From Planococcus citri (taxonomy: Eukaryota > Arthropoda > Insecta > Hemiptera > Pseudococcidae), in contig NC_088679.1 of NCBI RefSeq assembly GCF_950023065.1, positions 35,774,001-35,838,000 of the forward strand: DNA of 64,000 nt, written 5' to 3'. Of this stretch, positions 20,896 to 28,904 are shown piece by piece. Under the pieces are notes generated by a model. That model ran no database searches, had not been told where the DNA came from, and saw nothing but the letters and a program-made list of their open reading frames with translations. Positions within the stretch are counted from its first letter, which is position 1. Each line of letters begins with the position of its first letter. Position numbers and translations under genes: made by a program.

Positions 20896-23800
20896 CTGAC
20901 GCGTGCAAATTAGCACAAGTGGAGCAATTCCATGAGCTACCACAAGAAGAGTTTGAACTCATTGGAGATTCACTCGCAGTATTCTTAGCAAATATAATAC
21001 CACGACGAAGGCCTGAAATCACTCAGCCTTATCTCAAAGAACAGATCAACATCAGCGATCTGAAAACAGCCATCAGAGCAGCCACCTTTACGAAGAAAAA
21101 AGCCATTCTATCACTGGCTCAATATGAACTGAACTACTCAGACATGGCTTCGAGTGTTGTGAAAAAATATGCAAAGCAAATTGTGGAGAATTTAAAGCAG
21201 AAAGGATTCGAGAAAATTATTTTGCTGTTTCCACTGGTAAAGCCAAAAACTTCTGCAAGTAATCCAGTATCGATGGACAAGTATTTTGCATACAGAAGAG
21301 CGCTAGAGTCACTGGAAGATGATGTTGTGTCATTTTGGTGGTCTCCTGCTGCCTTATTTTTGGACTTGAAAAGAGACTCACAAGATCGGTCTAAGCGTCA
21401 ATTTCGAGTTGATAAAGATTACAACATGATGCCAGTGATGCATAAATTCCATTTAAGCAGAAAAAATGGCAGATATTATCCAAGATTTGCACGCAAAACA
21501 GAGTTGTTCCAAGAGATGGATAAAATGTACAATTACGATTGGCATCAGAAGAAACCTCCTGAGAATGGCACTGAGCAACATGGCATTCAGACTGAAGAGA
21601 GTAGAGAAGTTATAACTGAGGAGGATGGCTTGCAATATGAAGTAATAAAGAAGAAAACTCTGATCGAAAAGAAAAACTCAGACATTCCTAAAAACATCGA
21701 AAAGGAAGTCGCTGATGCTGTAAAGAAAATAGAGAAGTTAAAAAAGTTCATGAAACCTCAAGCGCTCCAAAAGCTACTCAACAAGATAGGAATCCCCTCC
21801 CCCCATGAGGAGGAACGAAACTTATCAGAGACGTTGCAAACACCTGTTAAATCCGCTGGGGCATCAGAGAAGTTAAAAATAACAGTCAATCACGTGACTG
21901 GGGCAACGCCTAAGCCCCCCAACACAACGTGTATGTCCCAAAATTCAACACATGTGCCTCAAAACATAACTCAGAGTGCACAACTGACAGCAGGAACTTC
22001 AATGAATTCGATCCAGCAACCTCTTACACCTAAACCACCGCTGCGCAGAGAGGAAATTGAGGCTCGAGTTAGAGAGCAAATCCTCAGAGAAAAAGACAAA
22101 TTTGACACGTGTGTAGTGCCACTTACGATGGATGGCACCACCTATCCAGCGCAGCTCGATACCGGGGCAACCCCTAATGTCATATCAGAAGAAACTGCGA
22201 ACATCCTGCTCAGAGATCACTATGATAGCGTTCAGTATATCATGCTAAAAAAACCTATTGTGTGCTGTTTGGCTGATGATTCAAAGGTAGAGACATACAG
22301 ATATGTGATTGTGCCAAAACTCAAATTTGGAGAATGCGAGCTCAAAATTTCATTTTACATTATGAAAGGGTGTAATCAGACTTTTATAATTGGTACCAAA
22401 ACCATGAAGGTACTTGGAATTAAGACTGATGTGGAAAATAAAAGAGCCACGTGCTGCCCTCCAGGCCAAGAGAAGATTGAAACACTCAACTTTATGACTG
22501 AGGAGGAGTACAAGAAAAAGATTACACTCAGACGAATCAGAGTAAAGAAAAAGAACGTAGAGCAAATTGATCATATATCCAAAAGAGTGAACACAGCTGA
22601 TAAGTACCAGGAAATGGAACCTGAAGACGTGGACGATGGTCCAGAGATATTTTTGGAAACACTGAGATTGGATTTGGAACAAGCTGTCAATGAAGAAACC
22701 ATTACGAAGAAACAGGCTAAAAAAGCTTTTGATATACTTAAAGAGTTTGCCTGTGTGTTCAGCAAATATCCTGGAAAATGGACAGGACCGCCAATGAAAT
22801 TGAGATTCAAGGATCCCAAGAATATCAAAAGATTCCATGGTCCGAAGTATACTCCATCTAATAAACAGATGCCACTTGTGAGAGAAGCTCTCAGAGTGAT
22901 GATAGCCAAAAAGATCGTTGAACCTTCGACCTCACCTTACATCAATGCTCTAGTAGCAAATATCAAGAAAAATGGCGAGGTGAGATTATGCTTGAATCCT
23001 ATGGAACTAAACCCTATACTCGAGAATGACTATAATGAAGCTCCATTGCTTGATAGAATTATAACAACAGATGGACGTGCCAAAATGTATTGTTGCCTGG
23101 ATTTCGTGGCAGGATTTTGGCAGATGGTGCTACATGAAGCATATAGGAAGTATTGTGCTTTCATAGTAGATGGAGAAGTCCACCAGTTTATAAGGGTGCC
23201 ATATGGATTGAAAGTGTCATCTGCATTATTTGTGAAAATGATAAATACCATTATGAAAGCGAAAAAAGGCAGAACGAAGTATGTAGATGATGTGCTACTC
23301 AAGGCAATGACTTTCGAAGAGATGATGGAATTACTAGTTGATACACTGAAAATAATCAGAGATAATGGACTTAGGCTAAATCCAAGAAAATCAAAGTTTT
23401 TCAAGAAAAGTATCAACCATCTTGGTTTTCAACTCCAGCCTGGCGCAATTTTGAAGCAAAATAAAAAGCTCCAGAAACTTGATGAATTCAAGAAGAAGCA
23501 TACCAACAAGAAAGGAGAATTCAAACTCAAAAATGAAAAAGAAGTTATGGCATTTTTGGGAATTGTTGGATTCTACAAGCGCTTCATTGCTGATTATCAG
23601 CAGCTAGCAGTGCCACTTTATGAAGTGACTCGAAAAGAAAACTTCAAGTGGGGTGAAGAGCAGCAAAATGCATTAGAGATGTTGGAAACTGAGTATCGTA
23701 AAGAATTCAAATTAGCCACACCCATTGATGGTGCAGATTTCTACTTAGAAACGAGTTTCACCCAAGATGCCATGAATGCGGTGGCATACCAGAAAGACAA

Positions 23801-24083
23801 AGATGGCGTAGATCACGTTGTGCTATTTGTGAGCAACACATTTAAAGAGCACCAAAAGAAGTACACAATAATAGAGAAAGAGATGTACTCACTCGCGAAT
23901 GCATTAAAAAAACTCGAAATGTGGCTTCATGGATATACTGTGCACGTCAGAAAGGACATAATGTCAGTTGTGCACCGATTTAACACCTTGGCTCAAATAC
24001 ATCGCAAAGCAGCGGCGTGGATAACGCATTTTAACTGTCACGACCTTGTTTATGACCTGCCAAAAAGAGTTGGAAAATGGTGA
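20889..24083 (+). CDS. Pol part 1: SGNH-like segment, protease, reverse transcriptase, degenerate RNase H
   Basis: Reached by -1 frameshift. Residue numbers count from codon 20919. Residues 12-195 resemble an SGNH/GDSL hydrolase (GDSL at 16-19, a DL-x(15)-ILSL block at 47-66, HLS-x3-G at 178-184). Acidic/coiled linker follows. Retropepsin-like protease: DTGA at 414-417 and IIGT at 490-493. RT about 625-845: catalytic D728, YVDD at 788-791, PYGL at 761-764, HLGF at 834-837. RNase H about 905-1040: the usual first Asp motif is replaced by LETS (943-946); E988 and D1013 remain, so it may be a non-catalytic tether. The frame ends at UGA 24081-24083. RT/protease calls are firm; the SGNH call is inferred from motif spacing. 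Confidence 0.88.
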   Translation, partial: RVADACKLAQVEQFHELPQEEFELIGDSLAVFLANIIPRRRPEITQPYLKEQINISDLKTAIRAATFTKKKAILSLAQYELNYSDMASSVVKKYAKQIVENLKQKGFEKIILLFPLVKPKTSASNPVSMDKYFAYRRALESLEDDVVSFWWSPAALFLDLKRDSQDRSKRQFRVDKDYNMMPVMHKFHLSRKNGRYYPRFARKTELFQEMDKMYNYDWHQKKPPENGTEQHGIQTEESREVITEEDGLQYEVIKKKTLIEKKNSDIPKNIEKEVADAVKKIEKLKKFMKPQALQKLLNKIGIPSPHEEERNLSETLQTPVKSAGASEKLKITVNHVTGATPKPPNTTCMSQNSTHVPQNITQSAQLTAGTSMNSIQQPLTPKPPLRREEIEARVREQILREKDKFDTCVVPLTMDGTTYPAQLDTGATPNVISEETANILLRDHYDSVQYIMLKKPIVCCLADDSKVETYRYVIVPKLKFGECELKISFYIMKGCNQTFIIGTKTMKVLGIKTDVENKRATCCPPGQEKIETLNFMTEEEYKKKITLRRIRVKKKNVEQIDHISKRVNTADKYQEMEPEDVDDGPEIFLETLRLDLEQAVNEETITKKQAKKAFDILKEFACVFSKYPGKWTGPPMKLRFKDPKNIKRFHGPKYTPSNKQMPLVREALRVMIAKKIVEPSTSPYINALVANIKKNGEVRLCLNPMELNPILENDYNEAPLLDRIITTDGRAKMYCCLDFVAGFWQMVLHEAYRKYCAFIVDGEVHQFIRVPYGLKVSSALFVKMINTIMKAKKGRTKYVDDVLLKAMTFEEMMELLVDTLKIIRDNGLRLNPRKSKFFKKSINHLGFQLQPGAILKQNKKLQKLDEFKKKHTNKKGEFKLKNEKEVMAFLGIVGFYKRFIADYQQLAVPLYEVTRKENFKWGEEQQNALEMLETEYRKEFKLATPIDGADFYLETSFTQDAMNAVAYQKDKDGVDHVVLFVSNTFKEHQKKYTIIEKEMYSLANALKKLEMWLHGYTVHVRKDIMSVVHRFNTLAQIHRKAAAWITHFNCHDLVYDLPKRVGKW
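24081..24083 (+). other. In-frame UGA between RNase H and integrase
   Basis: The same reading frame continues open on both sides of this single codon for over 1000 and 850 codons. The next codon starts with G, not the CUA context of efficient readthrough. It is most simply a private nonsense mutation in a young copy. Programmed readthrough or separate expression of the integrase part is possible, since the first downstream in-frame ATG (24132) still precedes the integrase zinc-binding region. Confidence 0.8.
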
Positions 24084-26657
24084 GATAGACAGGCACCTGA
24101 ATTGACCCTATACAACACGAATTGGACTCATATGGTGCCACTTGGCGTTGTTTACAAAGATTTGGTCAAAGAGCAGTTGATTGATTGTCTTAAGAGGCTG
24201 GACTTGTACCAAAACAGAGATGAAAATTGGTCAAAAGTCATTCGGAGACTTCAAGCAGACGAGATTGACATGACTTCTAAGCAGAGAAAAGCGAAGAAAC
24301 AGCTCGAGAAAAAATATGTCATTTTGGAAGAAGAAGAAGGTGTCAAAATACTGCATCGAATCAGAGAAGATGGATCTAAAGTGCCATGCATGCCTGATGA
24401 GTTGTATAAAGATACCATAATGTACTTACATGAAGAGTATGGTCATGTGGGAGCTGCCAAAATTGACTCGATATTTCGACGCATGTATTATTCGCCAAAT
24501 GTGCCAAAATCTGCTAAATTGGCTACAAGCGAATGTCTCGATTGCAAGCACAATAAGAACTTTGGGCAGAAAAAGAAGCTAGAGTATGCTCAAATTGAGT
24601 CTTATGGCATAGCGGATGTCTTGTCAGCTGATTTAATTGGCCAGATCGCCAACAAAGCCAAGGACCCAAAATACATGCTAGTAGTAAAGTGTGTATTTAC
24701 TGCCAAAGTGTGGCTCAAAACCCTGATTGTGGCAACCAAAGAAGAGGTCTCAAAAGCGATGAAAGAGATACTCGAAGAGATAAAGAAACTGGGGCACAAG
24801 GTGCGCAAAGTGATCACTGACAATGGTACTCAGTTTGTGAGTGATACCTGGAATGATTTGCTCAAGTCATATGGTGTAAAAATTGGCCACACCACCAAGT
24901 ATAATCCACAATCAAGCTTAGTGGAAAGAACAATGAGAATAATTGGCGACAGGCTGAGAGTAAAAATCAACCAATCAGCTGAGGACTTCGATTATACTCA
25001 TCATGGATGGCACAAATATGCCAAACAGGTGGAAAATGAAATAAATAACACACCTACCGAATTCGGAGTGAAGCCAAATGAAGTTTGGGGAATTCCTGAT
25101 AACTTGGCTCAAGACTTGCCAGTACCTAACACTGGAATAAATGCCAAATTCGAATTGAGTAAATTACGAGAAGAGCAACGTGCCAATAATGTTCCATCAA
25201 TAACATCAGAAGAAGCTCTAAAACTCAAAATGGACCCAAAAGAGCTCATCGTTGATAAGAAAGGATTTGTCTGGGTAGCTGTGGACGGAGCTTGTTCCCA
25301 AAATGGTACAGACGAAGCAAAAGCGGGTATCGGAATCAGTTGGACACCTAGTGGAGACTTCAATGTTTCGGAAAGAGTTGTGCACCCAGAATACAAAAAT
25401 TCGAATAATTTGGCAGAAATCATTGCGTTGATAAAAGCGATGGAAATTGCCCTAAATAACCAGATAGAGAAGCTCAAAGTATTTTCGGATTCTAACTACT
25501 TGGTCACTGCAGTAAATCACAATTCAAAGAGATGGGTAGAAAATAACTGGAAAAATACCAATAAAAAACCAGTTCATCACAAAGCAGCATTCCAGCAGGT
25601 CATTGAACTCTCTAAAAAATTCAAGGAGTTCGAGTTGAGACATGTAAGGGCGAGAAAATATGACCACAATAATTTCGTAGCTGACAAATTGGCCAGAAAG
25701 GCTGTTTATACTCAAGAAGTGGTTGATGAGAATATTGAAAATATGACCCAGCAGCAGGCTTTAGTGAATTTCATTCGCGAAAAAAGAATGCAGCAGAGAA
25801 TAAATAATGAGGTCGCTTTCAATAAATTACATGGGCCCCCTACCATTTTCGAAAATGGTGAATTGGTCATGTTAACTTCTCATCGTTTGTCATCATATGA
25901 AAAAGGACTTTCAAAAAAGCTATTTCAAAAACGCTATGGTCCATATACAGTCGAACAGCATGTGGGTAGCAATTGTTACATGGTCAAAAATGTAGCTGAC
26001 CCTACTGACGAGCAGATTGTTAACACTCGCCAAATGACGTCATACCTCAACAAAAACCAGCTGGAAGAGCTCAAAAATGACCTAAAGCAGAGATCAAAAT
26101 TCGACAACAGAGATTTGGTGGAAAAAATCAGAGATTTTTCGAAGAAAAAAACCACAAATCAGAGTGCTGAAATGGAAGAAGAAAATACTGATGAGGAGGA
26201 GGTCGATGATCCTAGAGATCCGGAATATTTACCAAGAGGTTCGCGAAAGCAGCCTGAAAAAACCCTGGAAAAAATTCGCCAAAATTGCGAAGCAGAGAGA
26301 CCTAAAAGAGATGTTACAAAACACGATGCAGAGTTCCGCGAGATAAAAAAGAGATTACGAAAAAAGCTTCCCCCCCTCCTAGAGGAAAAGCTCGAAGATT
26401 GTCTCAAACAAACGTTTCCGGACGAAGAGGAGTACAAAGAGAAGAGGGAAGCGGCGCGGGAGAGATATGAAACGCGTTCGAGAACGAAGCAGGTACCTAC
26501 CAATGCTGAAAGCTCGAACTTGCGAGATAAAAATGCACCGGATGGCCTTGATAATCCTCGTAACAAAAAGAAGCGAAAAAAGACCGTGAATTTTATTCAC
26601 TTAGAGATGTTGGAAAGTTTCGAACGTGCATATTTCGTGAAAGCTTTCACGAAATAG
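24084..26657 (+). CDS. Pol part 2: integrase with an embedded RNase H1-type domain
   Basis: In frame with part 1 after UGA 24081. Residues count from 24102. HHCC zinc-binding motif: H110, H115, C145, C148. DDE core: D177 (SADLIG), D240 (TDNGTQF), E275 (LVERT), with 34 residues between D240 and E275 rather than the usual 35. RNase H, about 386-535: D395 in VDGACSQNG, E439 in LAEI, D463 in SDSNYL, D528 in ADKLARKA, plus an NNWKNTNKKPV segment like the basic handle of cellular RNase H1. GPY/F module, about 580-650: FENGELVML then RYGPYTV. A charged tail with a KKKRKK cluster (821-827) follows. Integrase inserts the cDNA; the second RNase H probably supplies RNA removal. Domain order core, RNase H, GPY/F is unusual. 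Confidence 0.88.
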   Translation, partial: DRQAPELTLYNTNWTHMVPLGVVYKDLVKEQLIDCLKRLDLYQNRDENWSKVIRRLQADEIDMTSKQRKAKKQLEKKYVILEEEEGVKILHRIREDGSKVPCMPDELYKDTIMYLHEEYGHVGAAKIDSIFRRMYYSPNVPKSAKLATSECLDCKHNKNFGQKKKLEYAQIESYGIADVLSADLIGQIANKAKDPKYMLVVKCVFTAKVWLKTLIVATKEEVSKAMKEILEEIKKLGHKVRKVITDNGTQFVSDTWNDLLKSYGVKIGHTTKYNPQSSLVERTMRIIGDRLRVKINQSAEDFDYTHHGWHKYAKQVENEINNTPTEFGVKPNEVWGIPDNLAQDLPVPNTGINAKFELSKLREEQRANNVPSITSEEALKLKMDPKELIVDKKGFVWVAVDGACSQNGTDEAKAGIGISWTPSGDFNVSERVVHPEYKNSNNLAEIIALIKAMEIALNNQIEKLKVFSDSNYLVTAVNHNSKRWVENNWKNTNKKPVHHKAAFQQVIELSKKFKEFELRHVRARKYDHNNFVADKLARKAVYTQEVVDENIENMTQQQALVNFIREKRMQQRINNEVAFNKLHGPPTIFENGELVMLTSHRLSSYEKGLSKKLFQKRYGPYTVEQHVGSNCYMVKNVADPTDEQIVNTRQMTSYLNKNQLEELKNDLKQRSKFDNRDLVEKIRDFSKKKTTNQSAEMEEENTDEEEVDDPRDPEYLPRGSRKQPEKTLEKIRQNCEAERPKRDVTKHDAEFREIKKRLRKKLPPLLEEKLEDCLKQTFPDEEEYKEKREAARERYETRSRTKQVPTNAESSNLRDKNAPDGLDNPRNKKKRKKTVNFIHLEMLESFERAYFVKAFTK
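25257..25706 (+). other. RNase H1-type domain nested in the integrase
   Basis: This 150-residue block has the D-E-D-D residues in correct order and spacing, together with features of host RNase H1: the DGACSQNG turn, AGIG strand, N-x-AE helix, W-x4-WK handle and the H-x-N before AD-x-LA. It is a second, apparently intact RNase H in the same polyprotein whose first RNase H is degenerate. That parallels the tether-plus-RNase H arrangement of retroviruses and the extra RNase H of plant Tat elements, but here it is placed upstream of the GPY/F module. Confidence 0.85.
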
Positions 26658-27333
26658 CAACTCAAGGCCAAACCAAGTGAGAAATGAGCTTTTGTTGCGT
26701 TCAAGGACAACTACTTTTAGCATGTACATAAATTAGTATACTTCTATTTCCGAGTGCAACATTTTGATAAGATTATAGTTAAGATAATTTAGGTACATAT
26801 AATCTAGATAATTCGCCATTTTGTAAAAACTCACCTATTGTTAGGAAATTTTCGATGCACAACCGTTATAAGCCTTGCAGTCATTCGTTGTATTGATGCT
26901 GTACTGTGCAGAGCGGTATTTTTCGTCATCCGTTAGCAGTAGAGAAGTTGAAAAGCTTTCGTGTGATTTTTGTTTTGTTATTGTTTAGAATTTAATGTAT
27001 TTACTTGTTTAGAACAGGCGGATTATCTGTGTTTGTTTTTTTTTATTATGTGTTGTTGCACTCGGAATAAATTATTTTTCATGGTTACTGTTTAATTGTG
27101 ACTAGATTATTTATTTGACTTTTGTAAATATGTGTAATTTTTTTTTCCAAGAGAAAATGAAAAATTCGCGTGAGTGTACGTTAAGAAATTTTGAACGAGA
27201 AATTTTTTTAAAAAATAGAGAAGTTCAGAAAATTCAGGTTCGATAAGAGGTCGAGAAAGGCGCGAGAAAGTGTTCAGTTGCGGAAAAATGAGAGAAATCG
27301 CAACTTTCGAACTTGAAAAATTTGCAACCGGCC

Positions 27334-27443
27334 AGCTGTCAGTGTACATAGACAAATGTTCCTAGCTGTCCGTGGGGATAGTCAAATGTTCCCAGCTGTG
27401 TGTGGGGATAGCAACGAGCAACTAGCTGTCCGTGACGATAACG
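27334..27443 (+). repeat. 30-bp tandem repeat in the 3' region of the element
   Basis: AGCTGTCCGTGGGGATAG-type units start at 27334, 27364, 27394 and 27424, an exact 30-bp period. The first three are complete and the fourth partial, with point differences. The exact spacing suggests recent duplication or a selected array of binding sites in the RNA. A minus-strand ORF across it (27339-27656) is a shadow. Confidence 0.85.
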
Positions 27444-28397
27444 CGGGACCAATGCAACACAACACGAGAGAAAACGAACGCGACACGATCTAAAGCTAAC
27501 AAGATCACTTGGTACGCGAAAATAGAGATGAAAAAACGAGGTACTTACTTCAGCAGAGATGAGAAAAAGGATTCCAGTTCCAGCTCCAGGAAAAACTTCC
27601 AGTTTTTGTAATGTCAGTTCGCTGATAAAAGAGATGTTGAAAAATTCCATTAACATGTACGAGAAAAATGAAAAACTAGTCGTAAATTCAACGTACCTGC
27701 TATCCTGGCAGTTTTCCAGACACTGCGGTATAGCAGAGAAGTTAGAAACTTACCTTGGTGTTGAGCTGAGTCAAAAACAGTCATCTCCGTTAGGTTCCAG
27801 TGAATTTATTTCAACGCCGATCAAATCCGGGAAAGTTGCTGCTGGAAAAGAAGAGTATCATCGTTAGTTTAACACCTACAAGTACGACGTGGAACGCGTA
27901 ATTAATTAAAAAGTACCTGTTAATTACTCCAGAAGAAGAGTTCATCGACCTCGTGTTGGTAAACAAGCGGTTGTCACACCGGCGAGCAGTTTTACGAGTT
28001 GCGCATTTTTTCGAACCAGTTGATACACACCTCAACGCGTGTTTTTCTCGCATTTTAATCTGCGTATATTTCTCTGCTTTTTATGTAAATATTATGTGTT
28101 TGTGAATTTTGTAGCATTTTTAGCGACTAAGTGTAACCTGTTTTAATACTTATATGACAAATTGTTTGCATCTAAGGTAATTTTAAGTCGCTAGTGCCAT
28201 GAAAAAGCAGCAGAGATGTTTTAAAAATTGCAAATTCGACTTGTTGGAAGTCATGGATGGATGCCGAAGAACCTAGCTATTCAACATCTTGGAAGCTGCG
28301 GGTTCATAGAAGCGGGGCAGAGGGGCCCTACCGTCCGTTGTCCGATTGGCCAAGTTTTGGCTTCAATGATCCAGCATCTCCGATGTCCACGCTGTTC

Positions 28398-28414
28398 AAT
28401 GGAAGCGGGGCATA
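28398..28414 (+). promoter_or_regulatory. Candidate polypurine tract
   Basis: GGAAGCGGGG followed by CATA abuts the 3' LTR at 28415. It is interrupted by C, so it is imperfect. A very similar purine tract (AGAAGCGGGGCAGAGGGG) lies about 100 bp upstream at 28308-28325 and could be an alternative or ancestral priming site. Confidence 0.5.
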
Positions 28415-28872
28415 TGTACCGGTAGGGGATGCGCCCGCAGCTTCCACCTAGAGGGAAGTTGTGTTCCTGTCGGAGTGGCAGCACTGCTTACGAGCAATGC
28501 ACTCTATCGAAGTAGTTCGAGATGCGCCACTCCGAGCTTCGAGCTTTGAAAGCTCGCTAGGTATATTTTCACTGGTGCTAGCGTAAGGTAGCAAGTTCAG
28601 AGCTTCCGCTTGTAGTCGATACTACAAGTGTATTTTATTCAATAATGTGTAGTGTGTTTTATTATAAGTCTTCGCGTGTGTTATACCAGAGAAGTGAATA
28701 AAACATTACGAACATTTAGCGGTCTTATGATCATTTATGAGGTGTCTCAACATCACTGCAATTTGATATCTTTCGCAAGGATATCGGGCAAGTTTAGGTT
28801 CCCTGGGCTTATTATATGCACGCTGGTCTTGGCGACGTCTCCCTCAAAGTAAAGACGTCCCAAACCACCACA
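28415..28872 (+). repeat. 3' long terminal repeat (458 bp)
   Basis: Same length and sequence as the 5' LTR except position 7. The polyadenylation signal AATAAA is at 28697-28702. Because the element is in sense orientation in a host intron, this signal could truncate the host transcript. Confidence 0.95.
28697..28702 (+). terminator. Polyadenylation signal of the retrotransposon (AATAAA)
   Basis: A canonical hexamer within the 3' LTR, mirrored at 17351 in the 5' LTR. The TATA-like motif lies 135 bp upstream, as expected for U3-R order. The cleavage site is not defined. Confidence 0.55.
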
Positions 28873-28876
28873 ATAT
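28873..28876. repeat. Target-site duplication, right copy (ATAT)
   Basis: Directly follows the CA end of the 3' LTR and equals 17065-17068. After it the GATC-rich repeat resumes (GATCAGATACAATTAGATCT). Confidence 0.8.
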
Positions 28877-28904
28877 GATCAGATACAATTAGATCTGTCC
28901 CATT

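Larger units (their letters stand above)
26658..28414 (+). other. 1.76-kb 3' non-coding region of the retrotransposon
   Basis: No envelope-like ORF is present: the longest sense frame with an ATG is 102 codons (27559-27867), with no signal peptide or membrane segment. The region holds AATAAA-type words (27066), a 30-bp tandem repeat (27334-27443), several AGAGATG words and a duplicated AGAAGCGGGGCAGAGGGG-type purine tract. An untranslated region this long may serve RNA export or packaging, or be a relic of a lost gene. Confidence 0.65.
17069..28872 (+). mobile_element. Complete Ty3/Gypsy-type LTR retrotransposon (11.8 kb)
   Basis: Two 458-bp direct repeats (TG...CA) with a single difference enclose, in order, a Lys-type primer-binding site, an ATG-free leader, gag, a -1 frameshift site, pol and a long 3' non-coding region. 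Pol is ordered SGNH-like segment, protease, RT, degenerate RNase H, integrase with an embedded RNase H1-type domain. A 4-bp ATAT duplication flanks the copy. RT before integrase, the HHCC and DDE motifs and the GPY/F module place it in Ty3/Gypsy. I see no envelope ORF. LTR near-identity indicates a recent insertion. One in-frame UGA at 24081 interrupts pol. I do not recognise the family and could not search repeat databases. Confidence 0.95.

Noticed and set aside
24081..24083. Selenocysteine recoding of the UGA
   Set aside because: No selenocysteine-using enzyme context in this linker and no reason for a Sec residue; mutation or simple readthrough is more likely.
27339..27656. 105-codon minus-strand frame with a repeated HTQLGTF-type peptide
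   Set aside because: The repeat is the antisense reading of the 30-bp tandem array; no start context or homology.
27559..27867. 102-codon sense frame as a possible env or accessory gene
   Set aside because: No signal peptide, membrane segment or recognisable motif, and similar lengths arise by chance here.
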